DNA of 64,000 nt from Hofstenia miamia. Taxonomy: Eukaryota; Xenacoelomorpha; Acoela. Shown in pieces: positions 1-11,935 of this stretch; the first letter of the stretch is position 1; each line of letters starts with the position of its first letter. The notes beneath the pieces were generated by a model that saw only the letters and a list, made by a program, of their open reading frames with translations, was not told the DNA's origin and did not search any database. The stretch spans positions 848,981 to 912,980 of the forward strand of contig SCFE01000072.1 of the NCBI GenBank assembly GCA_004352715.1, written 5' to 3'. The translations under genes were made by a program, and so were the position numbers.

Positions 1-20
1 ATATATATATATATATATAT
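1..20. repeat. (AT)n microsatellite at window edge
   Basis: A pure AT dinucleotide run opens the window and is cut by the window edge. Similar runs recur throughout and often touch transposon ends. Confidence 0.95.
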
Positions 21-21
21 A

Positions 22-71
22 ATCTAAAGAAAAGTTCCCCTCCTCAGAAAAAAAGCTGGGTGCGCCCCTGA
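22..71. mobile_element. possible hAT-type terminal end
   Basis: The segment ends in GGGTGCGCCCCTG, whose reverse complement starts CAGGGGCGCAC, resembling the CAGGGGCG-type ends of many hAT elements. The other end and any target duplication would lie outside the window, so this rests on a short motif only. Confidence 0.3.
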
Positions 72-1426
72 ATATTACCATCTTGTAGTAGCATGGAATA
101 ATGGGTATTGAAACATTTAAAGCCTTACCAACATTTTTCGAAATTGAACTTTGTTTTAAAATTTATTTATTGACAAGCCTGTGAAATTGTTTTTAATAAA
201 CTCTTGTGAGAATTCATTCGAATTTTTGGTTTTTTGAGTTTCTTACAAAAAAACCTTTGATATGTCATTGAACATTTGGATAAAATTTAAGAATTTTAAT
301 GAAATTATAAGATGAAATCACTTAGTGGTGATGTATATTTGAATTAACTGTTTAGGTTTTGAAATTGATATACATGTATAAATGCAATTTTTCGAAACCA
401 TAAAATATATTTCACAAACGTTGATGACAAATTAATATTATATAAATAACACGGTTATTGAAAAGACTAATTAGAAATGAATAGACATAGGCTTTGTCAT
501 CTACTCCTTTAATTTGGGATTAATCAACTTCAATAAACCAATGATTTTTCTAACATAAATTGATATATTTTAAGTTAAGTCGTTTCAAAAAGTCAGATTT
601 CTATTTTCAAGACTGGCGAGATATGATGCTGTATGTGGTCAATAAAAAATATACATCTACTAATGATGATTGTTTGTAAATATGGTCTTATAATGCGCAC
701 AAATTGCTGATTGAGTTTTTGATTAGTTTTCTTTTCCAACACCCAGTGTATGTTAAGAAGCTCAATAGCAACCATAGCTTTGCCATCAGACAATGAACTG
801 TAGGGTAACAAGCGCGCCAATCGATACTCTGAAAATCCTTGTTCCTCAAACATTAAATCAATAGATGTATGAAATTTTCAGTCACAAGAATGAGTACAGA
901 CTGAAAAAATATCACACCAATTATATTAGTATTGGCTCCCAGTAGCCCCTCTGAAACTGCTTAGCACCTGGATCTTATTCCCGAACAATCTTCAAGTAAA
1001 TTGAAGTTAGTTTCATGAAGATAGATGAATGGGGGAATTTTGACTATAAAACTAAAAAATTTTCTCAATGCATGCTTTACTTTTTTTCTTGTTCTCTTCA
1101 AAATTCCCATTCTCCGGCCGGCCCTCTATTTAGTTATTTCAAGCTAAAGCCTCTTCCACTTAAATCACCGAAATGTTGCAAATTTCGGGATTCACTTCAG
1201 CCATTTTTCCATGAATATCTTGTGTGCTTTCACAAATAAAATACAAAAAAGTACGGCATTTTTTAAATACGTTTTCAATTTGCAATTTATTTTATTATAA
1301 ACGACTATTAAAATGGTTAAAGTAACAATTTATCCATGTTTTGGCGCTGGGTCTCGAGACCAAGTGTTGAAAATTTATTAAATTAGAATAAGTAAATTTT
1401 TGAAAAATTCTTTTACACATATGATC
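72..1426. other. no gene recognised
   Basis: AT-rich sequence with only short open stretches (for example 593-853 minus and 1015-1239 plus) that show no family motif and no splice context I trust. No transposon ends seen. Confidence 0.6.
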
Positions 1427-2258
1427 CAGGGGACACCCCTATCTCGCTTTTAAACAATGATGTTATAATTATCTCTTATATATCAAATTCTAGATTTTCT
1501 AGACTAATACAAAAATACATATATGCTACTCCGACAGGGTTTATGAAAGGCCGCCAAATTTGCTTAAACATATGTACGCTTCAAGTCATTATAGATGCAT
1601 GTCGCATTCCAGCCTCAAGCCTAACTATCCTGAACATTGAATTCAAAAAAGCATACCATTCCGTCAATCACAAATTTCTATTTGATGTACTTGATAAAAT
1701 GCGGATTCTTTGTCAAATGATTAAGCTTATTGAAGCCCTGTACAGCAACAACTATTCCTACTTCCTAATTAATGGCTTTTTCTCACCCGGAATTACAATA
1801 AGAAGAGGAGTAAGACAAGGATGCCCTCTATCATGTGTGCTTTCCAATCTGGCCATTGAGTCTTTCCTAAGATCTGTGAATAATATCAATGAGATAAAGA
1901 AGTATATGTTTAAGAACATAGACGATATAACTTATATTTTATCTAATCCTTCTAGTTTTGGTTGACATTATCTAAAGATATCATGAATTTTGGTAAGGTC
2001 AGTGGACTAATGATTAACAAGAAGATATCTATCTACTCTGGACTGGGCAGAGCAATGTACTGGAACACAGACTGCTTAGTAAACCATAATGAAATAAATT
2101 TATTAGGTGTCAACTTGAATCTAAAAGAACATGTGAGTTTGGGCATGCAAGCATTTGTGAAAGAAAATAAACCTCTAATCAATTTTATGGGTAACAGAAA
2201 GATTTCATTGTATGGCAAAGCAAAAGCTTTCAACATAGATAATGAAATACACTCCTGA
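1427..2258 (+). pseudogene. LINE reverse transcriptase fragment, L1/Tx1-like
   Basis: An open frame from about 1430 to 1965, followed by a second frame to 2258, encodes the middle of a non-LTR retrotransposon reverse transcriptase. Visible motifs in order are PISLL near 1437, TGFMKGR at about 1534-1554 (the usual GF-x-KGR block), FKKAYHSV in place of the usual F-x-KAFD-x-V, and RRGVRQGCPLS at about 1804-1836. The catalytic YADD box appears as NIDD near 1917, so the active site is altered, and the frame breaks at about 1962. There is no endonuclease upstream and the C-terminus is missing, so this is a dead, 5'- and 3'-truncated copy. RQGCPLS favours the L1/Tx1 side of the LINE tree; the exact clade is uncertain. 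Confidence 0.85.
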
Positions 2259-2805
2259 CCAACATTCATACTGTACCGTAGCTATAAAAAGGTGGTATCC
2301 AGCTTGGTAACATTTTTTATTTTTTTCTTATATATTTCATATCTTTATTTCATGTTTATAGCAGTACAACAAATACATATTTATAAAAATATATATAAAA
2401 ATGATGTACAAATCTAGAAACTAAAGATATTTAAAATAAATCTAAAAAAACACAAAATTTACAATTTAAAAAGATTAAATAAAAAAGAGTTAAACTTAAA
2501 TTTTTTGCCATAGGAATTTTTGAATGCCCGTATTTACATTGATTTGTTAACAATTTTTTCTTCAATTGTTACTTAAATGTTCTTATATTATGTTCTTTTC
2601 TTATCTGTAGTGGTAACTTGTTCCAATATTTACAAACTGTAGGTGTTAAGGCGTCTCTCCAAAACTTATTCACTACTTTTACTCTGCATGCCAATTTATT
2701 TGTTCTGTTATTTACGCTAACATTGTTGAACAAAGGATTTTTTTGTTTAACAATTTGAAACATTTTTATTAAGCTTGCATATATAATATAATAAATTGGT
2801 GATAA

Positions 2806-3040
2806 CATGTTTAATGTTTGCAGAGTTTTTCCTGTNNNNNNNNNNNNNNNNNNNNNNNNNNNNNNNNNNNNNNNNNNNNNNNNNNNNNNNNNNNNNNNNN
2901 NNNNNNNNNNNNNNNNNNNNNNNNNNNNNNNNNNNNNNNNNNNNNNNNNNNNNNNNNNNNNNNNNNNNNNNNNNNNNNNNNNNNNNNNNNNNNNNNNNNN
3001 NNNNNNNNNNCATGTTTAATGTTTGCAGAGTTTTTCCTGT
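2806..3040. other. assembly gap with duplicated flanks
   Basis: Ns run from 2836 to 3010. The 30 bases before the gap (2806-2835) are repeated exactly after it (3011-3040), which suggests a misjoined or over-estimated gap inside the LINE rather than real sequence. Confidence 0.9.
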
Positions 3041-3237
3041 TTGACGTATGTCGATGTTAAAAATTGTACACAATGACCAATTAAATATTCTATTTATGCG
3101 CCTTCGCTTATCATTAGATATATTATTCAGAAGTTTGCATGCATACTTAAATTGACTATACACCAGCGCCTCTACAATGACCTTACTTTGAGTAATATTT
3201 CATATGTGTTTTAGATAATGCACTCCACTTGCCATTC

Positions 3238-3303
3238 TGCTGATTTTGTTGTTCACAAACGATATTATCATGCTGATTTTGTTGTTCACAAACGATATTA
3301 TCA
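3238..3303. repeat. 33-bp exact tandem duplication
   Basis: The unit starting TGCTGATTTTGTTG occurs at 3238-3270 and again at 3271-3303. It lies within the LINE reverse transcriptase, just after the QG-x-x-LDP motif in coding direction, and adds eleven codons without shifting the frame. Confidence 0.95.
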
Positions 3304-5259
3304 AAATCATTAATGTACAAGTTAAACAGAATAGGGTCGAGAACAGTACCCTGAGCAACTCCTTTGTTTTTAAAAATATGCTCTTAGCATATGTTATCTA
3401 ATTTCACACGCTGTTGTCTTTTGGTCTAAAAAACTACTTATAAATGCTCTTGCATCAGTATTAAATCCATAATATCCAAGTTTTTGTTTAGTATTTGAAA
3501 ATCTAAACTATCAAATGCTTTACTTAAATCGAGTAGTGCAACACTGATTCAGATGTTGTTATTTGTATGAAGGCGTATGTTTTCTGTTAGGGACAGTAAA
3601 GCATCAACTGTACTATGACCTTTTTTAAAGCCAAATTGCTTATCAGATATTATGTTATGTCTGTTTAAATATATGTTAAGTTGGAAGCATAGAAGACGTT
3701 GAAATACTTTTGATATAGGGTTTGTGACTGAAATTGGCCAAAATTCAAGTAATCAGTGGGATCTCATTTCTTAAATAATGGCGTCACATCAGCTTGCTTT
3801 AAAACCTGTGGAAATGAGTTTGTATGAATAGAGTAGTTAAATGCAAATAGGAGATATTCTGAGAAAGAAATATTTAATGTACTTTTTTAGTATAAACACT
3901 GGTATCTTACAACCACCACTAGAGATATTGGGGTCTAGTTTATCCATTTCCTTAATTAATTCTGCTTCCGTGATGTATCTAATCATGAATAATTCTTGTT
4001 GCAATTGTGTAATATTGGTTACATGGTTCACCTTTATAAGTACCCATATCTCTAAAGCTTAAATTCATATACCTTGCAATTATTTTTTGATCACTGCATG
4101 TATTATTGTTTATCTTAATTTCTTGGATGTTGCGATTGACATATTTCTTGCGATTTAAAAAATGATTAATAAAATTTCATCTAGACTTTGAATGTGAAAG
4201 ATTTTTGAAAACTTTTTCTCATTTTCAACTCTCTGGCACTTTTAAAAATTTAATAGTTCAGCTTTGATACTAACATACTTTTGATGAAGATCTTCATTAG
4301 AGTACCTTTGATATTCTTCCCATGCTTTTTTTCCCCAGTTCTAGCATCTCAGCATCCTTATTCTTTGGTATATTGTAACAATTAGGCTTAATGAACCGAT
4401 GTCGGTAGGGTGCATGCTTATTCATGCTGAAGTTGATTTGGTTCAATATGAAATTTGAGTTTTCTAGAGTATAAACATAATCCCAAGGGATATTTCTTAG
4501 AGATGTAACGAAATCTTCTTTGTTAAAGTTGCTGCGAGCATATATTTTTTTGCGTTTGCTATTATTCAAGCTGTGACTAGTATAGTATAGGCATAAATTA
4601 TAATCTGAAAAGGAGTTAAAAATATAGGTGTTAAAGAAGTTTTTAATACTTGTAATGAAGAAATCAATCAGAGCATTGCCTCGTGTAGGAACAGTGTTAT
4701 TGACAACACTTAGCTGGATGTCATTACAAATGTAATTGATGTACTTTTTCTCATTATTAGCTAGGTAATGAATGTTAAAATCTCCTAATGACATAACTTC
4801 CTTATTCATGGACATGGCAGTCATCACTTCACCAATTTTGAAATCACTAAATTCTTTTGCTAGTTGTTTTCTTGGGCAATAGCTCAAATTTATCAATGCT
4901 GATAATGTACACTTAGTGTTTTTTTAACTTCAACCCATAATGATTTATGCCTAACAGGATTCATATATTTAGGGATTAAAGACATTAGTCCCTATCCCCT
5001 GGATTTTCTATACTTACATTAAAATTTCTTTTTATTGAAATTGTACAATGCTTCTGGTGCTTCATTGTTTAACCAAGTTTCAGTGAAGGCGAAACTGGTG
5101 CTATTGCCTAAATTATTATATATCTATTCTAGCTCAAGCTTATGTGCAAGTAAGCTTCGTACATTGAGATAAGCAATTTTAAAACGTGAAAAATTAAAAT
5201 CAAGAGGTCTGCATCAAGATATCATTGCTTTTATATTTAACTGTATTCGAATTTTCACT

Positions 5260-7430
5260 AAGTCAATTATAAAGAAAAAGAAAATATCACAAACTAAGAA
5301 AATAAAGTGGCTTTGTTATAAACAACCTATTAATGTTTTTAACATAACAAACACCGTTAAAAATTTTACACAAGTTGTAATACCTGATTATATTTTGAAA
5401 GTAATAGAAAAAGGTCCAAAGCAAATCATCACGTTCAAATTCAAAAAAATTGATGTTTTTACTGAATTTGAAGATCTAGCAAGTTATTTGATAAAAAAGA
5501 TCAATTTTGTAATAACACTCATTCAATTCTTACAGGAATAATGCATAAATATGTAAACAATCCACAGAATATAAAATATGATAAACAATTTAAAAAACTA
5601 CAAGAGTTTTTACGAAAAAATGACTTAAAAGCTGTCCCATATGATAAAGGTATTGGAATCGCAATAATGAAGAGATGACTATGAGAAAAAAATGATGAAC
5701 ATTTCAAAAGGTGATGAATTTGAAAGAATTCAATTACACGCAAATGCAAAGAATTCACCTGCAATTTGCTTTGAAAATAAATTTAATGCAAAATTACTGA
5801 AAATGAAGAATGAAAAAAAATATCTGAAACATTTTATGAGAATTCAAAATCACTAGGAGGTTATGCTTCAAAATTATATGGCTTAGCAAAAATTCACAAG
5901 CCAGAATGTCCATTGCAACCGATTGCCGGCTCATGTGGAAGTATTAACAAAAAATTATCTGAAACCCTAAACAAAATGCTAAGATTATTACCTGAAGCAA
6001 ATATCAACATCAATGCTAAAAAATTTGCTAATGACATCATAAAACAAAACAGAAAAGGTTATATGGTTTCATATGATATTAAGAGTCTATACACAAATGT
6101 ACCATTGGAAAAATCAATTGATGCTGCAATTGAACTCCTTAAGAATAAAAACACAAAAATTTACAATCTGGAGTATAACACAACAAAAGAACTATTAACT
6201 TTAGCAACGAAGAATACTTTAATGGAATTTAATAACACATTTTATCGTCNAAGGTTATATGGTTTCATATGATATTAAGAGTCTATACACAAATGTACCA
6301 TTGGAAAAATCAATTGATGCTGTAATTGAACTCCTTAAGAATAAAAACACAAAAATTTACAATCTGGAGTATAACACAACAAAAGAACTATTAACTTTAG
6401 CAACGAAGAATACTTTAATGGAATTTAATAACACATTTTATCGTCAAAAAGATGGTTTAGCCATGGGAAATCCGTTAAGTTCTACTCTTGCAAATATATA
6501 TTTAACTACAATTGAGAACAAATTTACAACATCAGACATCCACTTCATTTATTATCAACGCTATATGGATGATATATTTGCATTAGTAAAAGATGAAGAA
6601 GCATCAGAAAACATACTTACAAAATTGAATTTAATTGACAAGAGTATTCAATTTACAAGAGATTGAAACTAAGAACAAATTTCATTTTTTGAATATACAA
6701 ATAATTAGAAAAGATAACAAATTTGAAGCTGGAATGTATTATAAATCAACAGACCCAGGATTGTTATTGAACTACAACTCAAATACGCCTTTAAATTACA
6801 AAATATCATTAATTAAAGGTTATATTCATCGAATATTTGACAATTGCAGCACATATAGAACAATTAACCAAGAAATAGAAAAACGTAAGATCGAATTAAA
6901 GAAGAATGAATATCCAAATAATTTCATAGATCGACATATTAAGAATTCATTAGAAGACATTTTAACTAAAAACAAAAGATCAAAAAACAATCAGACTAAT
7001 TATGAACATTGTTTTAAGATCGAATATAGAGGACTTCACACTGAAAACATGATCAAAAGAACTCAAAAAAATATCAATAATTAAAGAAAATGTTAGATTT
7101 ATATATAGCAATCAAAAACTAAGAACAAAATTTCAATTAAAACCTACAACTAAAGAAACTAATAAGTCAAATATAATTTATCAAATCAAATGCACCTGTG
7201 GTGAAGATTAAATTGGTTTTTCTAGTAGGCAACTCAAGAAGAATTAAAGAACATGAGACCAGTTCTAATATAACTAATCATTTAAAAAAATGTGGACTAA
7301 ACTTTGAAACAAAAATATTACATCAGGCCTCAGGATCAATTAATTTAAAAATTATTGAGAGTATTTTTATAAAATCCTTGCAACCAAGTTTAAACACAAA
7401 AGTAGACTATTTATAAATTAAACTTGCCAC
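5260..7430 (+). mobile_element. Penelope-like element (reverse transcriptase plus GIY-YIG nuclease), degraded
   Basis: The coding part of a Penelope-like retroelement. The N-terminal region runs from about 5270 with stops near 5540 and 5680. The block SLGGYASKLYGLAKIHKP lies near 5850-5900, followed by the reverse transcriptase with SYDIKSLYTNVPLEK (6070 and again 6266), DGLAMGNPLSS near 6450 and the catalytic box YMDD at 6562-6573. A +1 frameshift near 6660 leads to the thumb region, which stays open to 7084. The GIY-YIG nuclease remnant follows (IIYQIKCTCGE near 7172, then IGFSSRQL with the Y codon replaced by a stop, then KEH and a SIFIKSLQPSLN tail ending at 7416). Penelope-like elements of this class use the C-terminal nuclease to prime insertion. 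Stops and frameshifts show this copy is inactive as assembled. Confidence 0.92.
6055..6445. other. 195-bp duplication across a single N
   Basis: Bases 6055-6249 and 6251-6445 are the same 195-bp segment of the Penelope reverse transcriptase with one clear difference (GATGCTGCA against GATGCTGTA), separated by one N at 6250. Removing one copy leaves a continuous protein, so it looks like an unmerged haplotype or contig overlap. Confidence 0.92.
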
Positions 7431-7460
7431 TTTTTAAAATTTAAAAAATTATAATTATTT

Positions 7461-8063
7461 TTTAAAAAAAAAGAAACGCATCATTTATTTAACATGTTTC
7501 GGCATGACGCTGCCATTTTCAAAAAGTTTCCCACTATAAAATTTAGAAAATATTCATCAAATTACATATTTTTATATATTTTTTATAATATTTTCGGTTA
7601 ATTTAGTTTGTATTTATATTCATCTATTTTGTTTAAGCTTGGTTCCTTTAATTCTATATAAATTGATTCAATGATGCTTAGTTGAAAATTATCAATTCCC
7701 TTGGATAAAATTTTATATTACAGTTCTTTAAATGATCAGAGAGAATTAAAGAACACAAAATTCATTCGACCATCTCTGATCATTTAAAGAACTGTAATAT
7801 GAAATTTACATATAAAATTTTATCCAAGGCAATTGATAATTTTCAACTAAGCATCTTCATTGAATCAATTTATATAGAATTAAAGGAACCAAGCTTAAAC
7901 AAAAAAGATGAATATAAATACAAACTAAATTTACCGAAAATATAAAAAAATATATAAAAATATGTAATTTGATGAATATTTTGTAAATTTTAGTGGGAAA
8001 CTTTTTGAAAATGGCAGCATCATGCCGAAACATGTTAAATAAATGATGCGTTTCTTTTTTAAA
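7461..8063. repeat. large palindrome built from Penelope-like 3' ends
   Basis: The left arm (about 7461-7742) and right arm (about 7773-8063) are near-perfect reverse complements with a loop of about 30 bases; the right arm has a small insertion near 7803. Read on the plus strand, about 7745-7945 encodes a GIY-YIG tail (KEHKIHSTISDHLK, then IESIYIELKEPSLN), so the palindrome is a second Penelope-like 3' end in inverted duplication. Each arm holds GGCA, a short loop, TGCC and GAAACATGTT (8013-8036 on plus), laid out like a decayed hammerhead core. Confidence 0.88.
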
Positions 8064-8167
8064 TTCATATATAACCTCAAGAATTTTGAATTATAATTAT
8101 TATTGTAAAATCTAGTAAATTTAGAGGGAATAATTTGTAAAAATGACGATGACTTTGTAAGTCGAAN

Positions 8168-8650
8168 AAGTTTCAGTGAAGGCGAAAATGGTGTTATTGC
8201 CTAAATTATTATATATCTCTTCTAGCTCAAGCTTATGTGCAAGTAAGCTTCGTACATTGAGATAAGCAATTTTAAAATTGTTCCTAATTCTTTTAGATAC
8301 CATTTTTATGTCACTACTATCGAGTACATTTGGACCTGGATTAGTATGTTTATTATCAAAATTATGGATTTTTAATGAAGTCATTTGCATTTATTAACGG
8401 TTCGATTTCTAAATCAGCAATAATAATAGAGTTAGCTAGTCAACTAGAACTGATTTCAACCACTTTATCCTCATAAAAAAGTTTTAAGTTCTTAATTCTA
8501 AATTTGGATTTATCAGCTCCTTCTTGAATCATACTCCATCTTTTTTGTAAAATCAATTTTTCTAGTTTAAGTTCCTCAGAATTCAGATGAAATAAAAACT
8601 ATATTTTCATAGTTTTTTAGTTTTCTACAACCACCGAACTTCATTTCATT
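8168..8650 (-). pseudogene. 5' fragment of LINE ORF2
   Basis: On the minus strand this encodes the start of the same kind of endonuclease as the copy at 5.2 kb: KIAYLNVRSL, then HKLELEEIYNNLG and FAFTET. Bases 8168-8281 match 5075-5187 closely, but this copy has the full EEIYNNL reading frame where the other has a stop. It extends further upstream (HTNPGPN near 8335). It breaks at a single N at 8167. Confidence 0.75.
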
Positions 8651-9140
8651 GCAAATATTTTCAGTGTATGACAGTTTTTATTATAACAGATCAGCGAAGT
8701 CAACTTCTTAACGTTAGAATAGACCAGGCATTTTTCCCATTTTAATTTTTTTACTAAAATTCATTTTCCTCGTGCGTTTAAGCAAATCAAATAATGTATC
8801 TTCTGATAATAAAAAAATCAAATTCTTATTTTTTAGAAATTTTTAATTTTTTACTATTTTCAAATATATGGTCAGTTGTAATGTTCAATATAATAATAAT
8901 AATAATAATAAACTTTAATTAAGCTTACAATACTGTAAAATACACTACAAAACTAAAACAAAGTAAAAATAACAGGAGAAATATCGATCAGGATAGTTCA
9001 TTCAGTTCTTTTGCAAATGAATTGTTTTAGTAAATGTTTTTGAAAATCATCGATGTGTTGATGTAATGCTTTAATGATGTTAAAAATATTTAATTCTTTA
9101 ATAATGAATTTATATTTAAATGCTTTCTTGTATATGTTGT
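8651..9140. other. no gene recognised; (TAA)n tract
   Basis: AT-rich spacer between LINE pieces. It contains a TAA trinucleotide run at about 8890-8911. Nothing else is supported. Confidence 0.6.
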
Positions 9141-9149
9141 TAAGCTTAA

Positions 9150-10161
9150 ATAAAGCGTTCGACATGCAAAGCTCTTATTTCCATTGTTGATGAAATTACC
9201 AAAATTCTTGAAGAAGGAGATTCAGTTTTAGTACAGGCGTTCGATCTTAGAAAAGCCTTTGATACTGTGCCTCATCATAAGCTGATAGCGAAATTGCGCT
9301 CTCTTAGCATTCATGAGTCTGGTCTTGTGGATCACCAGCTATTTAACAGACCGCTCATTTAAGGTAATTCATGCGGGAAGTACCAGTGCTTCTTTCTCAG
9401 TGACCAGTGGAATTCCACAAGGCTCAATAATTGGACCTCTTCTTTTCATTCTTTACTTTTCCGACCTGAAAACCCCTTCGTTCCTGGTTAAGTTTGCTGA
9501 CGATGTCACCACAATCAAAAGGATACCTGCTACAGTCTCAGTTGTTCGTGGGGATCTGGAATTTATGAATTCTTATTGCAAAGAAAACGNNNNNNNNNNN
9601 NNNNNNNNNNNNNNNNNNNNNNNNNNNNNNNNNNNNNNNNNNNNNNNNNNNNNNNNNNNNNNNNNNNNNNNNNNNNNNNNNNNNNNNNNNNNNNGATTTG
9701 CGTATCCTAGGTGTTACCATCAGCAGGAACCTATCGTGGGTTCAGCACTTTGATATTCTTATAAAGAAAGCAAACAGTCGCCTCACTATCCTCAGACAAC
9801 TTCGCAGTGTGTGCTCTAGATCTGAATTAATTAATTTGTACAGATGCTGCATTGTTTCCACATTTGCCAAGCTCTCCGTCACTATTTTTGACAAGATGAC
9901 TCGAATCCTTAAAAGAGCTGAATCGATTATAAACGGTTATGGCATCACCAATTCTATTTTCGATTTCTCTGCTCGCCAAGCTGCAGCCTCTCCGAATCTC
10001 TTCACTACAATGATGAAACCCGACCACCACTTTCACAACCTCATTCCAGGTAGAACACGATCTGGGAGATTTCAGCTACCTTTCTGTCGCTTGGATATTC
10101 GTCAACGACAATTTATTCCCCAGATGATTCATTTGCATAAGCTTGAATGCCATAACTTATA
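9150..10161 (+). pseudogene. LINE reverse transcriptase, 3' half, with N gap
   Basis: The palm region reads VLVQAFDLRKAFDTVPHHKL at about 9220-9283, then after a frameshift WITSYLTDRS near 9325, SGIPQGSIIGPLLFILYFSDL near 9410 and the catalytic FADD at about 9493-9504. Ns cover 9590-9694. The C-terminal part continues from 9695 (LRILGVTISRNLSWVQH, the usual LGV-x-x-D-x-x-L-x-W block) to a stop at 10160. The intact FADD and low stop density suggest a fairly young copy of a jockey/CR1-type LINE. The endonuclease half is absent. Confidence 0.88.
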
Positions 10162-10429
10162 ATAGAATTAACTAGGAAATTAAATAAAATTCGTTTCGTC
10201 TTGATTGAAAAATCTTTTTACTTTTAATATTATATAGAAATTTCTCATTGATCTTTTATAAACTTAAGCAATATGTTTTTTAAATGAAAGCTTGTTATTT
10301 ATGGTAAATCGAAAGATATATCATTGTGCTTACTGAGGTATAGCAATCAATTTTAGATATATTATAAATGAATTTTCTCTTCAATGGTATAATCATTTGT
10401 TTTCTTAATACCAAAGATGTGATCTTATA

Positions 10430-11280
10430 AATTGAATGTGTTAAGTCTAAATTTTCAATGTATCAGCAAATTTAACAGTAGATACACCTATGTTGATCTT
10501 CTCCATATCCGAAAGTCTTCTATTATATTTAACATTTTGCTGCTATCACCACTGAAACTATCAAGCCAATTAATGATGTACGGATTTAAATGCGTTTTAT
10601 TGTTTAACTTTTTAAATAAAATGTAGTGAATTACATTGTCAAAAGCTCTTTTTATATCAAGGCTAATTAATCGTACATAATCACAATTACCATGTTTATA
10701 TGACTGAATTCTATTTTATAATTCGATAACGGCATTTGTTGTTCTATTTGTTCAGAATCCTTGCTGATTTATATATAAATGCCTATTGTAGATATCTTTG
10801 ATGTAAACATTAAACATAAGTTTTTCAAAAGTTCTTGACAATATTGAAGTAATGCTAATTGGTCTTAAATTATGCAGTTCAGGTGATTTTGATTTTGAAA
10901 TTGGTATTATAGCAGCTTTCCAAATTTTCGGGAATTTAGTAGTTCTTAGCGATCCCTCAAATATATAATGAACTATTGGTGTAATTATGTAGGCAATTTT
11001 TTCATAAACCAATATGGGATTCCGTCGCATCTCGTTAAAGTTTTTTTGACGTTTTTCACTGCATGATATATTTGGTGCATTGTGAAGGATGGAATCTCTT
11101 CACTATCTATACTAGGAGTTTTAGGTTGTTTGTAGTTCAAATAATTTGATATATTAGTAAACATTTCATTTGCATCAAATTCTTTATTCATACTTGACAG
11201 TGTATTGCGTCCCATAAGTTGATTTATATTGTGGCGCACGTAATTCGCCCGATTAAGAAATTTAATAATCACTTTGCGAA
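10430..11280 (-). pseudogene. LINE reverse transcriptase fragment, jockey-like
   Basis: On the minus strand 11272-10985 gives the linker and finger region (GIPYWFMKKL at its end), 11030-10752 gives KIWKAAIIPISKSKSPEL followed by LRPISITSILSRTFEKL and INQQGF, and about 10690-10600 continues with SLDIKRAFDNVIH. These are successive blocks of a non-LTR reverse transcriptase. It converges tail-to-tail with the plus-strand LINE that ends at 10161. It lacks the catalytic half. Confidence 0.82.
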
Positions 11281-11368
11281 TCGAATTGAATGCAATTTTA
11301 AAACAAAATAAAGTAATATAAAGAATTTTATTATTGAAAATTTCAGCTACCCTTAAATTGTTGGATCA

Positions 11369-11860
11369 CTAGTTATGAATCTCAATGTGAGTTCTGCTAT
11401 ATTCAATAACTTGTTGGAGTCGTTCCTTATATGCCTGCGCAGTTTTCTTTTTCATTTCTCTTGGTATTTTTGCGAAAGCTTGAACAATGCTTTCTCTCAA
11501 TTCAGCTATTGAGTCCGGTCGTAGTGAGTAGACTTTCGATTTTATGAATTTCCACATATTAGGTCAAGAACGTCTCATCCATCGTTGTGACATGACATTG
11601 TTCAACCAACCCCCTACGGAAATTCCCCAATGTGGTGGTGCATCATCATGCATAAAAATAATCTCATTTGTCTAGTAGGTAACGTTCCTTTGTCACGGTA
11701 TCTTAAAAAGGTGCATAAATTCCTCCTTCATACGGTTGTTCTTGGAGAAATCTTCAATCATCCAGTGTGGGTTATTCTGAGACTAGATTGACACCGCCAT
11801 CCAGATGAAAACGTGCTGCATCGGACCAAGTGAATCCAGCAAGATGAATTGAATTTGTAT
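11369..11860 (-). pseudogene. mariner-type transposase C-terminal remnant
   Basis: The minus-strand frame 11557-11369 reads MWKFIKSKVYSLRPDSIAELRE, then QAFAKIPREM and ends with SRTHIEIHN. This matches the WG-x-x-KS-x-VY, LR-x-R-I, IP-x-E and NGGHIE layout at the C-terminus of many mariner/Tc3-group transposases. Upstream (about 11830-11790) a WSDAARFHLDG stretch looks like the region around the first catalytic aspartate, but stops and frame changes separate the pieces. No terminal inverted repeats were found. Confidence 0.75.
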
Positions 11861-11862
11861 TG

Positions 11863-11876
11863 ATATATATATATTT
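11863..11876. repeat. (TA)n tract beside ribozyme-bearing inverted repeat
   Basis: A short TA run lies directly before the inverted hammerhead-like pair. Confidence 0.85.
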
Positions 11877-11935
11877 ATTCGTTGTTTGAACACTAAGCTT
11901 CTTTATTTTATGAAAAAACAACGAAAATTTTTATG

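Larger units (their letters stand above)
2305..5222 (-). pseudogene. LINE retrotransposon ORF2 (endonuclease plus reverse transcriptase), CR1/jockey-like, broken
   Basis: Read on the minus strand, this is one LINE copy in the usual order. Near 5180 is the start of an endonuclease/exonuclease/phosphatase domain (IAYLNVRSL, then FTETWLN near 5085). The 4896-4297 open frame carries GDFNIHYL, a RGNALIDFF block and SDYN in place of the catalytic SDH. Reverse transcriptase motifs follow: LDLSKAFDSLD near 3520 and QGTVLDPILFNLYINDF near 3330. The C-terminal tail around 2570-2800 contains the WNKLPLQIRK type motif seen at the end of such proteins. Several stops and frameshifts, a 175-base N gap and a short tandem duplication interrupt it. 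It is a dead copy; a jockey/CR1/L2-type assignment follows from the QG-x-x-LDPILF block and is approximate. Confidence 0.88.

Noticed and set aside
2747-3163. Open frames spanning the N gap
   Set aside because: They are open only because Ns hide stops; the flanking residues belong to the minus-strand LINE.
6055-6249. A second Penelope-like copy starting at 6251
   Set aside because: The 195-bp repeat across one N is better explained as an unmerged contig overlap.
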